A stretch of 64,000 nt of DNA from Halocaridina rubra (Eukaryota; Arthropoda; Malacostraca; Decapoda; Atyidae). Below are positions 1 through 62,488 of the stretch, one piece after another (position 1 is the first letter of the stretch; each line of letters opens with the position of its first letter). The stretch covers positions 17,584 through 81,583 of the forward strand of contig JAXCGZ010019208.1 of NCBI GenBank assembly GCA_037179515.1, written 5' to 3'. A model generated the notes under the pieces. It was not told where the DNA came from. It searched no databases and saw only the letters and a list, made by a program, of their open reading frames with translations. Made by a program: the position numbers and the translations under genes.

Positions 1-1421
1 CATTTTTTAAGCACATGAGGGGATATGTCATCAGGACCTGTAGCTTTATGAACATCTAAATCCATCAGCGCTCTGCATACCTCTGTGGCTGTAAGGTTGA
101 TGTTCTCTAATACCGGCCCTTGAGCTTCTATCACTGCAATCTGAGGGAGTGGGGTATTTTCTACTGTAAATACTGACTGAAACTCCTTGTTCAATTCTTT
201 GCAGATCTCTTCATCCGTCTCAGTGATGCTTCCATCCGCTCTCTTTAGCCTTAAAACCTGTTCTTTTACCTTCAGTTTTCCTCTGATAAAGCTGTGGAAA
301 AGCTTGGGATTTTCTTTAGCCTTCCTGGTGATGTCCCTCTCATAGTCTCTCTCTGCCTCTCTCCTTTCACTTAGGTAGTCATTTCTTGCTCTTTTGTAGG
401 TTTGCCAGGCATTTATGTTTTTTTCTCCTCCTATACCTTTTCCAGCATTTGTCTCTCCACTCCTTAGCTCTTTTACACTCATTTTTTGAACCATTTCTCT
501 CTGGCATGAATTACACCTACTTTGGTGACAGGTATGCAGCAATCTACTATCTTCCCATATTTCTCACAAAAGATGTCATACATTTCTTGTACAGATTTGT
601 TGTAAAATAAGGTTCTCCAGTCAATAACTGCAAAAAGCTCATTCATTTTGATGTAATCTCCTTTCGGATAGTTCCTCCTCATGTCCTCGGTGCCTCCACT
701 CTCAGGCAGAATATCTTCAATGATATACTCCATTAACAACACACAGTGGTCACTCTTTCCAATTGGTGGTTCATACTCAATTTTTTCAATATCCAACACG
801 TTATCTGTGAATACTAGATCAAGTAGTGATGGCTCATCCCCACCCCCTGGCCCTCGCTGGTTCCATTACATGTTGGTGTAGGAATTTCGCTTGTACGCAA
901 TCTAGGAATCTTGCCCCGAATGAGTCCTCATCACTGTGTGGGTCAATATTTATCCAATCTATCTCTTTATGATTAAAATCTCCCATAATCAATATCCTAC
1001 ATTTTCTCTCCCGTGCTATAGTAACAACTGAGTTTATGACTTCAATAGTACCTGTATGACTTTCCTCATAAACTTCTAGCCTATTTTGGTTCCTTGGTGG
1101 GTTATATACAACAGTTATTATAATGCTCTCTGACCCAGTATTTATACGAGCAACAAGAAATTCCTTGAACTCACTTTCTATAGCCAAGTTTATTTCTTCA
1201 ACTTGAATCCTTTCACTTATGAGCAGTGCTATCCCTCCACCAGTCCTCTCAGATCTTTCAACCCTTAGTATTCTGAAGCCCTTAGGAAAAACTGTGACAC
1301 TGTTTATGTCCTCACTCAACTTAGTCTCTGTAATTGCTACTATATCTGCCATACTATTGTGAATCCTATCTTTTAATTCTTCTGTCTTACCAGCTAATCC
1401 ATCAGCATTTGTGCATAGCAA
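1..1421 (-). pseudogene. LINE ORF2: endonuclease and start of reverse transcriptase, frameshifted
   Basis: The first segment (834-1421) is an exonuclease-endonuclease-phosphatase domain. N-A-D-G-L starts it, I-T-E-T-K-L carries the metal-binding Glu, and M-G-D-F-N-H is the catalytic Asp/Asn strand. After a frameshift near 830 (C-run) it continues at 479-799 with G-K-S-D-H-C, the catalytic Asp-His pair. After another shift near 420-480 comes the linker and K-A-T-G-P-D-D-I-S-P, the entry to the reverse transcriptase fingers, at the left edge. The protein nicks target DNA and copies the LINE RNA by target-primed reverse transcription. This copy is broken at least twice and cut by the window edge. 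Confidence 0.8.
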
Positions 1422-1423
1422 TC

Positions 1424-2375
1424 TTAATGAGGCCCCATCCCCTGCTCTTCTGTCATTATCTTCTTTATCTCCCCTTTGTCTGGAAGAACTCTGAAATGAA
1501 CATTTTTCTTCTCTTCTTCATTTCTTTCCTCATTTAACCTTCTTGCCTCTTGCAACAAGTTTTTGATCTTTCCCATCTCTTCCTGTGTTCTGTATTGTCT
1601 AATGAACACTTCTTTGAATTCTTCAAGGTCTTTTAGACTTTTTTTCTCTCATCAGTATTTCCCTACATGCTTCCCCTCTCTCAAAGGTTACTTTTGTTGG
1701 TCTCGGCTTTCCTTCCCTCGAATATTTGCCTAGTTGGTGAATGTTTACAATATCCTCAGGACCACAAACTACTCCAAGCTTTCTTATCAGGTCTACAACC
1801 CTAGCTTTATTTTCTTCGAGTCTCCCCTGCCATGTTGGCTCCTGGGATTCGCTTATGCCTGAGATTACCACTGTCTTCTCCTTATCAAGTGCCTGTTTAA
1901 TCAGTGGATATGCCCTTTCCATCACAAAGCTCTTCACTTTTTCAATTACTGTCTCTTTATAGTCAACTGTTTGTATGTTTTCCAGTGCCACCACCTTAAC
2001 AGCCTCTTTTACTGCCACATTCCCCTTTAGTACATCAGCAAAGGAAGTTTTCATGGCATCATGTTCCTTACTCAGCTCCTGAAACTTTTCTAAACTGTTC
2101 ATGTTTTCCTTAATCTGGTCATTCCAAGCTTCAATCTCATCTCTCTCAGAAGAGAGCGGTGAACTAACATCTAATTCATTTAGGTTGTCTTTCAGCTGTT
2201 TGTTGTTATCTAATTGTTTAGAAATTATGGTTTCTAGTTCACTCTTTTTCCCTTCCAGCTTCTTTATTCGTTTTTCTAGTTTTTTCTCCTGCCCTAGTGC
2301 TTTATTTGCTTCCTCCAAAAATCTTATTTCCTCTCTGAGTGTTTCATTTTCTTTAATTTCTAATCCAAATTTCAA
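1424..2375 (-). pseudogene. LINE ORF1 (coiled-coil RNA-binding-like protein), frameshifted
   Basis: About 310 residues in two frames. The first 110 residues are a Lys/Glu/Leu-rich coiled coil. A middle region holds V-V-I-S-G-I-S-E followed by V-V-D-L-I-R-K-L-G and P-R-P-T-K-V-T-F, the pattern of the RRM-like ORF1 proteins of CR1/jockey LINEs that bind the element's own RNA. A frameshift at the T-run near 1630 moves the C-terminal part (E-F-K-E-V-F-I-R-Q-Y-R-T, 1424-1622) into another frame. It lies immediately upstream of the endonuclease ORF. What is seen is the coiled coil and the conserved blocks; the RNA-binding role is family knowledge. Confidence 0.7.
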
Positions 2376-2520
2376 ATTTTATCATCAAGGCATATAACCA
2401 TTGCCTCTAAATCCTTGATTTTCTGTTTTAAACTACTAATAGCCACCCCTCCTCCTGACCCATGGGTGGGGGAGGTTTGGGACAGAGATGGCCTCATTTT
2501 TGTTTTCCCTTTCACAGAAA

Positions 2521-3392
2521 ATAAAGAGAAAGAGAAAAGAGAAATTTTTTTATTTAAGCTTCACACAAATTTTGTATCTTCATATAAGTGCTATTTAGTT
2601 ACTCAATTTATCTTTTTCCGGTAACACACATCCTAACTTAAAAATTTGACTTTGGTGTTTGAGGAAAAAAAATGAAAAAAATGCAAACAAAAACAAAAGT
2701 CAACTTGAAAGAGAATTCAAATTTGTATTTGAGGAGACACCCACCTGTTTCTGCTATATATGCTTCTTAACTGATAAACTCACTTGCTAACCAAGGTATG
2801 TCATCACAAGATCAGACTTTACATTTAACTCAATATATATACAAAATAAAAAAATAATAAAAGAGAAAGCTAAAAAAAAAGCAAAAAATGAAGAAAATAA
2901 GACAGCTGTGCTACTTGGCAACTTAACTCAGTACTGTTGACAGGTGTATTTTTGGTATTTATTTTATTATTCAGTTATTTCATGTGTCAAACTAACTCCC
3001 AAATTAATATAAATGGGAAGGATACTGATTTTAATAATATATGGAACCACAGGATCAGGTAGATGGCTGTAAAAGCTCTCCCCAATTTACACAAAAAAAT
3101 TAGGTAATGTGATGTGATGGCTTCACCTCTGGCAAGTCTTCTAAACTTCCTTCAAGGCAGAACAGGACAGCTTCTTCTCTTTCCCCTCTCGAAAATGTTC
3201 TCAATTTTTTCCTTTAATATTTTGGACAGTCTCGTTATACAACAAATATAATTTTTTTTTACTCACAATACTCTGCAGGATTCCTTATTTAGGGAAATTT
3301 TGTTTATGTTTAAATCTAGTTTTGGTCACTCAAAAACACAAGGAAAACTTTAAGAGATACTGAATGTGTGTTCTGATCTGATGCCCGCCATG
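2521..3392. other. No recognised feature (A/T-rich)
   Basis: Low-complexity A/T-rich sequence with A-runs and no reading frame of interest. It may be flanking DNA between two LINE fragments. Confidence 0.5.
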
Positions 3393-3735
3393 TGATTACC
3401 TAATTGTGTTTACAGGAAAGAGTCCAAAGCTCGTATCTTCCCGTCTCCTGATTGGTTCCATTTTATACTTAGTGATACTTATCATACGTGTCCATAAAAC
3501 TATGGATTGAGATAGCATTAACTACCTCCTCGCTTAGCCAATTCCAATTATCAACTACTCTTACACTGAAAAAGTATTTCCTTACATCCTGCAAAAAGTT
3601 TTCTTACGAAGCTTCAAACTATGACCTCTAGTTCTAAAGCCTGCCATATAAAAATATTGATCCCTATCCACTCTACCATAACCATGAAGGAATTTAAAGA
3701 CTGTCACCATATTCCCTTCAATCTTCTAGCTTCGA
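3393..3735 (-). mobile_element. CR1-like LINE 3' fragment (C-terminus of reverse transcriptase)
   Basis: Minus-strand translation gives V-T-V-F-K-F-L-H-G-Y, then V-D-R-D-Q-Y-F, R-T-R-G-H-S-L-K-L, and after a stop F-S-V-R-V-V-D-N-W-N-W-L-S-E-E-V-V-N-A. This is the characteristic C-terminal end of CR1-type reverse transcriptases. Homologous pieces sit at 38013-38432 and, shorter, inside the SINE at 11855-12081. It is a 5'-truncated, decayed copy. Confidence 0.75.
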
Positions 3736-3742
3736 GTGTATA

Positions 3743-4239
3743 CAGTGATTCCCCACTGTATCGCGTTTCTTGATTCGCGATTTCACAGTATCGCGGGTTT
3801 TTGGGGGTGGCAAATTATTAAAATAATTGTAACATACCTATGCATGTCACATCATCATCACCTCATTCACGGTAAGTTTTCCTATAACTTTCATAAAAAT
3901 TTACGTTGCTTGCTGTTATTTATAATGTAAAGGGTGTTTTTTTAACAGTGCAGGGAGGGTTTATACAGTACGTAAACGTAAAAATAATTGTAAAATACCT
4001 ATGTACATGAGTATGTCATGTAATTACCACTTCATTTACTGTAATTTTATCTATCACTTTCATATAAATTTACGTTGCATGCTGTTATTTATGAAGTAAA
4101 GGGTGGTTTGTTAACAGTACAAGGAGGGTTTATACAGTGTAAACGTAAAAATAAATTAAAATATCTATGTACATATAGGCTGATCCTACTTCGCGGTTTT
4201 CCTGTCTCGCGAACTACCGCGATAATGGGGGGATTACTG
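3743..4239 (+). mobile_element. Pogo-type MITE with TIRs and internal repeat units
   Basis: The left end reads CAGTGATTCCCCACTGTATC and the right end finishes GCGATAATGGGGGGATTACTG, the same inverted terminal sequence as the other pogo-TIR elements here. There is no transposase. The interior carries about two and a half units of the repeat whose core is CAGTGCAGGGAGGGTTTATA, which is massively amplified at 18150-19010 and 50270-51660. The left end is preceded by TA and the right end runs into (TA)n, as expected for a TA target. Confidence 0.75.
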
Positions 4240-4271
4240 TGTATATATATATACATATATATATATATATG

Positions 4272-4352
<81 letters not shown>
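4240..4352. repeat. (TA)n microsatellite
   Basis: About 110 bp of TA, slightly interrupted at its left edge (ATACATATA, ATGTATATAA). It lies between two pogo-TIR elements. Confidence 0.95.
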
Positions 4353-4357
<5 letters not shown>

Positions 4358-4368
4358 TTTTTTATATA

Positions 4369-6203
4369 CAGTAATCCCTTGCTATATCGCGGTTCACCTA
4401 TCACAGATTCACTGCATCGCGGTTTTTTTTGGCGCGTTTATTTTTTTTTTCTGGGTATATGCAAAAATATTAAAATTTTAAGAAATAAAAATTTTCAGTA
4501 TTTTCTTTTATTAAAAACAAAATTTTTCAGTATTTTACTGATACAAAAATGTATTTCCAAGCCTAAGAATAATAAAACAGTAAGAAATAGTAAAAAAAAA
4601 ATTTTAACATGTAACTCTGCACCATAGAAAGTACGACACCGGTATAAGCGTTTTGGAAAACTCAAAGGGTCACACCTACGTGAGCTAGAATATATTAAAA
4701 TTTCCAGTAGCATCATTATTTTATTGATATAAAATATGTATTTCTTAGCCTAAGACTAATAAAACAGTAAAAAACATAATTAATCACAGTATTACACCAT
4801 GTAAAATAAGATACCGGTATCAGCGTTTTGGAAAACGAAAAGGGTCGCACCTACATGAGCTAGTACATATTGAAATTTTCATTATTTTATTGATAAAATA
4901 AATATTTCCTATCCTAAGAGTAATAAAACAGTAAAAAAATAGTAAAAACAAATTTAAACATATACACTCACAGTATTGCACCATGTGAAATACTGTACGA
5001 TAGCATACACTGTAATGGCGTCTTGGAAAACGCAAAGGCTCGCACCTACGTGAGATAGTTCATGGAATGCTATTGGCTGAAAGGGTGGGAGACGACAAAT
5101 CACAGAATTGTTTTTCTGTATGTTCTGTATCACAGGGTCTTATTGGTGTTTTGATTGGAGTTTGGCTCCCACCATCTTCCATTGTCTCGCCTCACTCATT
5201 CAGTCTAACTGACATGTGCGCAGTTCGCGTTATGCTTATTAATATGTTATGCTTCAGGGGTTGGGTTCTTTCGATAACAGTCTCCTATGCCTCAAAAGGC
5301 CCCTCTTTAATTTCAAGCGGCTCTTGCAGATCTTCTTTAACGTGTGATTTACAAGAGATTTCCTCTACTGGGGGAGCATCAGTATCATTTCCTTTGCCTT
5401 AACAGACTCTTTAATTTCAAGCCGCTTCTGCAGATCTTCTTTAACGTGTGATTTACAAGATTTCCTCTACTGGGGGAGCATCAGTATCGTTTCCTTTGCC
5501 TCAACAGACTCCTCTTTAATTCAAGCGGCTTCTGCATATCTTCTTTAACGTGTGATTTAAGAGATTTCCTCTACTGGGGAGCACTAGTGTCATTTTCACA
5601 GTTTTCAATGCCATTCACCTCCATCATAGAAGGAGAAGGAACACAATTGGTTTCTGAAGAATGACCTGAATTGAAACCAGTTTGTACAAAGTACAAAGTA
5701 CTATTGTATTTCAAAACATCACTGATAGGATACTTGGCCTCTCCACTTCAATATTTTTCATAATGATCAAGTTTTCCTACGTACTGTATATTCACTTCGT
5801 AACTGAGCCAAGAGGAAATCGAAGAACCTGGCCTTACACTCGAACGTCTGGCAGCCCTGTATGAACACGTGACAGCACTCCAACAACTCTCACAAGAACA
5901 TGATGATAATATGGTTCATTCGGTGAACTTCTGCAACCTTCTCGACGATGCCATGTCATTACCACCTCATTCACCTTAAGTTTACCTATCACTTTCATAT
6001 ACAAAAAACTTTAAATTTATGCTTGCACGCTGTTATTAATAAAGTAAAAGGTGGTTTGTTAACAGTACAGGGAGGGTTTATACAGTAAGCATAAAAATAA
6101 ATGTAAAATACCTATGTACATATAGGGTGATCCTACTTCGCGGAAATTCACCTATCACGGTCGGTCCCGGAACCTAACCCCTGCGATAAACGAGGGATCA
6201 CTG
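4369..6203 (+). mobile_element. Pogo/Tigger-like deletion derivative
   Basis: The left TIR is CAGTAATCCCTTGCTATATC at 4369. The right end finishes GATAAACGAGGGATCACTG at 6203 and is followed by TA. Flanking repeats of the AGTATTTTACTGATACAAAA type and of a CGTTTTGGAAAAC motif (4640, 4820, 5020) fill the left third. Around 5810-5950 a frame reads E-R-L-A-A-L-Y-E-H-V-T-A-L-Q, then D-D-N-M-V-H, matching the C-terminal scrap in the element at 17968-20187. No DDE core is left, so it would need a transposase from elsewhere. Confidence 0.7.
5302..5600 (-). repeat. Three tandem copies of a ~107-bp unit inside the Tigger-like element
   Basis: The core TTCTTTAACGTGTGATTTA recurs three times, each followed by TTTCCTCTACTGGGG. 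On the minus strand one unit reads acidic A-P-P-V-E-E-I-S-C-K-S-H-V-K-E-D-L-Q. A repeated acidic protein segment of the lost transposase is one explanation; that is inference. Confidence 0.75.
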
Positions 6204-58270
<52,067 letters not shown>

Positions 58271-58465
58271 CTGCAACAGTGATACCAGTGTATTAATATT
58301 AGGTTTTTCTGCTCTTATCTATTTCATACATGCTTATACAATGCCCATAAGCCCAATAGTTGGGTGGGGCAAGGAACAGCACACATACAGTCATCAGCAG
58401 CAGAAACTATTCTTATCTATATAGCAGTTTTACTTTAGGTATATGGCTGAAGTGACGGATTTCTT

Positions 58466-58468
<3 letters not shown>

Positions 58469-58553
<85 letters not shown>

Positions 58554-58582
58554 AAAAAACTGTGTTGAAGAAACAAAAAACC

Positions 58583-58631
<49 letters not shown>
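58469..58631. repeat. (AAT)n-(ATT)n then (GA)n microsatellites
   Basis: AAT at 58469-58531 flips to ATT at 58532-58552, which can fold back, then GA at 58589-58631. Confidence 0.92.
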
Positions 58632-58633
<2 letters not shown>

Positions 58634-58920
58634 GCCGTTGTTGATATCCGACAAGGGGAGTGGACCGGCCATGGTGGGCCCGTAATGAGAGAGACCTAAG
58701 GAATATTCTAAAGGTTCTCTCCACTGTTTATGCAGTTGCTTTATATTTTTTTTTTTATAAAGGTCAGGCATTTTGGTCTATACTTCTGACACCTTTTGAA
58801 GCTGAAAGGTCAAGTAAATATAGCCTAATCATGACACAGCCCTATTTTCCACACTATCGATACTGCCATTCTGTTGTTATTTCTAATTATATGAAAACTG
58901 AATTAAGCCTTTAATACAGA
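58632..58920. other. No recognised feature
   Basis: Upstream intron sequence between microsatellites; no conserved frame. Confidence 0.45.
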
Positions 58921-58944
58921 TAACAACAACATCAACAACAACAA

Positions 58945-58991
58945 TAATAATAATGATAATAATACAAATAATAATAATAATAATAATAATA

Positions 58992-59033
<42 letters not shown>

Positions 59034-59044
59034 GTAATTATTAA

Positions 59045-59095
<51 letters not shown>
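58945..59095. repeat. (AAT)n-(ATT)n foldback microsatellite
   Basis: AAT for about 90 bp, then ATT for about 55 bp after a short switch near 59037-59043. Confidence 0.92.
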
Positions 59096-59551
59096 TCCTG
59101 AATGAGGGGGATAGAATATTTCCTCCGTGTTCCCCTGTGTGTCATAAGAGTCGAGTAAATCGGGCGGAGCGAGGGACTTGGAATCTCCTCCTATGTATTT
59201 TCTCTTCCAAAAGAACCAAGAGTAATTTGCCTTGTCTCAACCACTAATCTTATAAGGAAAATGTGGTTTGTGTGTGTGTATTTTTTTCTTTCTCTTTTTT
59301 GACAGAGGTGTTGCACAAACACCACCAGCGTACGATCTCGGGAAGCCCAGAGTCCATGTTTCGATAAGGCATTTGAGGTCACTTTAGTGTACATCAGACA
59401 TTGTTACACTTTCCATTTATTGCATAAGCCCCTGTGCATACACATACATACACCCACGTACGCACACACACACATGGGGCTACTCATTACTTTCACTCAT
59501 TACATTTAACCTACAACATCGCTACAAAAGTTCGCTTCGCGGTCAGCGTTG

Positions 59552-59556
<5 letters not shown>

Positions 59557-59582
<26 letters not shown>

Positions 59583-59584
59583 GT

Positions 59585-59646
<62 letters not shown>

Positions 59647-59660
59647 CATACTAATAATAA

Positions 59661-59700
<40 letters not shown>
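59557..59700. repeat. (TAG)n and (AAT)n microsatellites
   Basis: TAG repeats at 59557-59585 followed by AAT with two interruptions. Confidence 0.9.
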
Positions 59701-59939
59701 TCTATACATCAACATACTTATCTATATACCAGCCTACTTACTTATCTGCTCATATACCAAGGTACTTATCATCCTATCTTTCCAGCACTATCTATTCATC
59801 TTTCTCTCTGTCTATCCTCTTTCACCATCCCCTATTTAGGTTAGGAGGAGGAGTGAGAAAATAGAGCTTTCTCAATAGGAGCAAATGGTAGCGGGGGAGA
59901 GGGTAGTGAAGTGAAATCAAGGGAAACATTTTTAGCAGG

Positions 59940-60215
59940 TACAAATACGAACGTTCGCCAGAGATCGCAGGCGCTCGTGAATATTGAAGAATGTGTCCGT
60001 GTCCGCTCGTAGAAATTAGGAAATACACCTGCGGTTGCTTGAAAGGGTCTGCGAGCGCTTGACAAATTAGAAGAACATATTGGTAGTGTCGCTCGCGAAC
60101 CCTGAAAATGACGGCGACGGACGCTTGCGAACGTCCGTGACCGCTAGCGGAATTAGAAGATAAAGGGCTACCGTCGTTCGCAGTTCTTCGCGCGAGTCCG
60201 AGGTCAGTCGGTAAT
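59940..60215. other. CpG-rich patch
   Basis: A roughly 270-bp patch unusually rich in CG (CGAACGTTCGCC, TCGCTCGCGAACC, GACGGCGACGGACGCTTGCG, TTCTTCGCGCGAGTCCGAG) in otherwise A/T-rich sequence. AATTAGAAGA-like words recur at 60011, 60063 and 60149. No coding frame. It could be a promoter-like island or a satellite fragment. Confidence 0.4.
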
Positions 60216-60392
60216 AAATTTTCCCTTGTAATGGCTCAGAACTTCAGGCATAAATCACAGTTCTTACTCTCACGATATGAATTCTTATATTTATTCATAT
60301 TCTAAAAGATGTTTGTAAAATTAAGAACGTATGTACGTTTATATGCAAGTATGTATATATGCATGTGTGTGCACTGTATATGAATGTATGCT

Positions 60393-61000
60393 AAGAATAC
60401 TGCTCACACATCTGTGGTACTTCTTCTTATACTTATCTCCTTGATAGGGTTGAATCTATAGCAGTCAGACTCATTAATGATTCTTCTCTTACTTCAAATC
60501 TGGATTCTCTTTCTCTTCGCCGTAAGGTATCATCTCTTTCTATTTTCTATCGCTACTACTTCCATCGCTGGCTCTGATGAGTTGGCGAGTTACATCCCTT
60601 CCCCACTGCCGAGGCCACATAATACTCGCCAAGCGGCCTCATCTCACAGGTACTGTGTGGAGATTTGTAGCTACCGGATTGGTCAGTGCAACGACTGCTT
60701 CTTCCCATCTAAATCCAGACTCTGAAGCACTCTTCCTCCTTCTGTTTTCCAGATTCTTATGACCTCTCTTCCTTCAAAAAGCGGATCTATCGTCATCTCA
60801 ATGCCTAATCCTCCATATCTGTAGGTCCTCTGTATTTTGACAAGTTTTACTGTCTGTCGTTTTCCTTTGTGTATCATTACCTTATCTCTGCCTTGTCCTT
60901 AACCTTCTTTTTTTCCTTTGTCTTGGTGTTTTCTTGTGCCCGGGCCTTTATTGATGAGAGCAATATTTGCCTGTCCCGCTGTCACTATCATAAAAAAAAA
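60393..61000 (+). mobile_element. 5'-truncated jockey-like LINE
   Basis: It begins AAGAATACTGCTCACACATC inside the reverse transcriptase C-terminus and follows 26845-27440 to GGGCCTTTATTGATGAGAGC, TGCCTGTCCCGCTGTCACTA and an A-tail. The 5' truncation is typical of incomplete target-primed reverse transcription. Confidence 0.88.
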
Positions 61001-61106
61001 ATGCATGTGAGCGCACTGTGTATGTATGTGTAAATGGATGCACTGCTTTAAATATTCCCAGAGTAAAGAAAAATGAGCGAGAAAAATATATGACATATTC
61101 CCATCA

Positions 61107-61111
<5 letters not shown>

Positions 61112-61189
<78 letters not shown>
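61112..61189. repeat. (CT)n microsatellite
   Basis: About 78 bp of CT. Confidence 0.95.
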
Positions 61190-61191
<2 letters not shown>

Positions 61192-61462
61192 ACATTAAAA
61201 TCTAATATGCAGTATCGAAAAACCATTACATCCATATTCTTATTTTGTGCCATTCCATAACTCAGGAGGCAAAGTGCTTGGCTATATGATCCAGGAAATA
61301 CCGAGTTCCAATTCCTTAGGAGGAGAGGATAGTGTCGTCCGTCACACTGTTGTCTTAGTCAGTTCAGCAGGCTTAATAAATATTCTATTAGATATTTATG
61401 TCAATGGTGGAACAGTGTCAGATAAGTTCGAGTTTTATTAAGGACAAAAATAACCGTCCTGC

Positions 61463-61612
<150 letters not shown>

Positions 61613-61891
61613 TACACACAAAGATATATATATGTATATATAAGTGTCTGTGCGTGTGCGTAAGAATAGTATTCACTACACAGAACATGATTCTTCTGTA
61701 CGAGTATGAAAATAGAAGTAAAAACGGAGTACCATAGCATTTACGAGACTAAATATTAATTTTCAACGGTAACTCACTTATATTTGCAGATGAGTAGGAA
61801 ATTTTACTCTTAAGTTCAAGTTACTCCGTTGTTCCCCTTTTTCCCTTCGTAGTCCACACAGACATAACAACGACGACAACAAGAACAGGAA

Positions 61892-61892
61892 C

Positions 61893-61942
<50 letters not shown>
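61892..61942. repeat. (AAT)n microsatellite
   Basis: About 50 bp of AAT. Confidence 0.9.
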
Positions 61943-61944
<2 letters not shown>

Positions 61945-62320
61945 GTACGGAGGCAAGTTTTACTTCTCATATATAACTAACTTAGGGAAGTGCTATCCTT
62001 AATTACATTAGCTAAAGAGAAGTCTGATCGCATAAAAATAACTAACGCGAATATCATCCATAAAATATATAAATAAATACGTAAATAAATAAGTAAATAA
62101 GTAAATAAAAATAAACTCAAACTTTCCTTAATTACATAATGACAACATCACACATTTATTTTTCTTTAACAAATTATCCAAAGAAAAAGAATCACATATT
62201 GTGGCTGAACTCTCGCACAATTTACAATACATATAAATAACAACACTTCCACCTGGCGCTCACTTTCACTTCCAAGGAAAGATTTCATTTTCTCTTCATC
62301 TTTCTAAGATTCAAAAGGAA
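61943..62320. other. No recognised feature
   Basis: A/T-rich sequence with AAATAAATAAGTAAAT low complexity; no conserved frame. Confidence 0.45.
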
Positions 62321-62323
62321 TTG

Positions 62324-62488
<165 letters not shown>

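Larger units (their letters stand above)
1..2520 (-). mobile_element. CR1-like non-LTR retrotransposon, left part cut by window edge
   Basis: Read on the minus strand, the order is a 5' region (about 2376-2520), ORF1 with a long coiled coil, then ORF2 with an endonuclease and the start of a reverse transcriptase that leaves the window at base 1. This two-ORF layout is that of CR1/L2-type LINEs. Both ORFs have frameshifts, mostly at homopolymers (near 1620, 830 and 420), so this copy is dead. The family's 3' end is not in this copy; the minus-strand fragments at 3393-3735 and 38013-38432 look like the C-terminal end of a similar element. Assignment to the CR1 clade is inference from layout and motifs. 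Confidence 0.8.
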
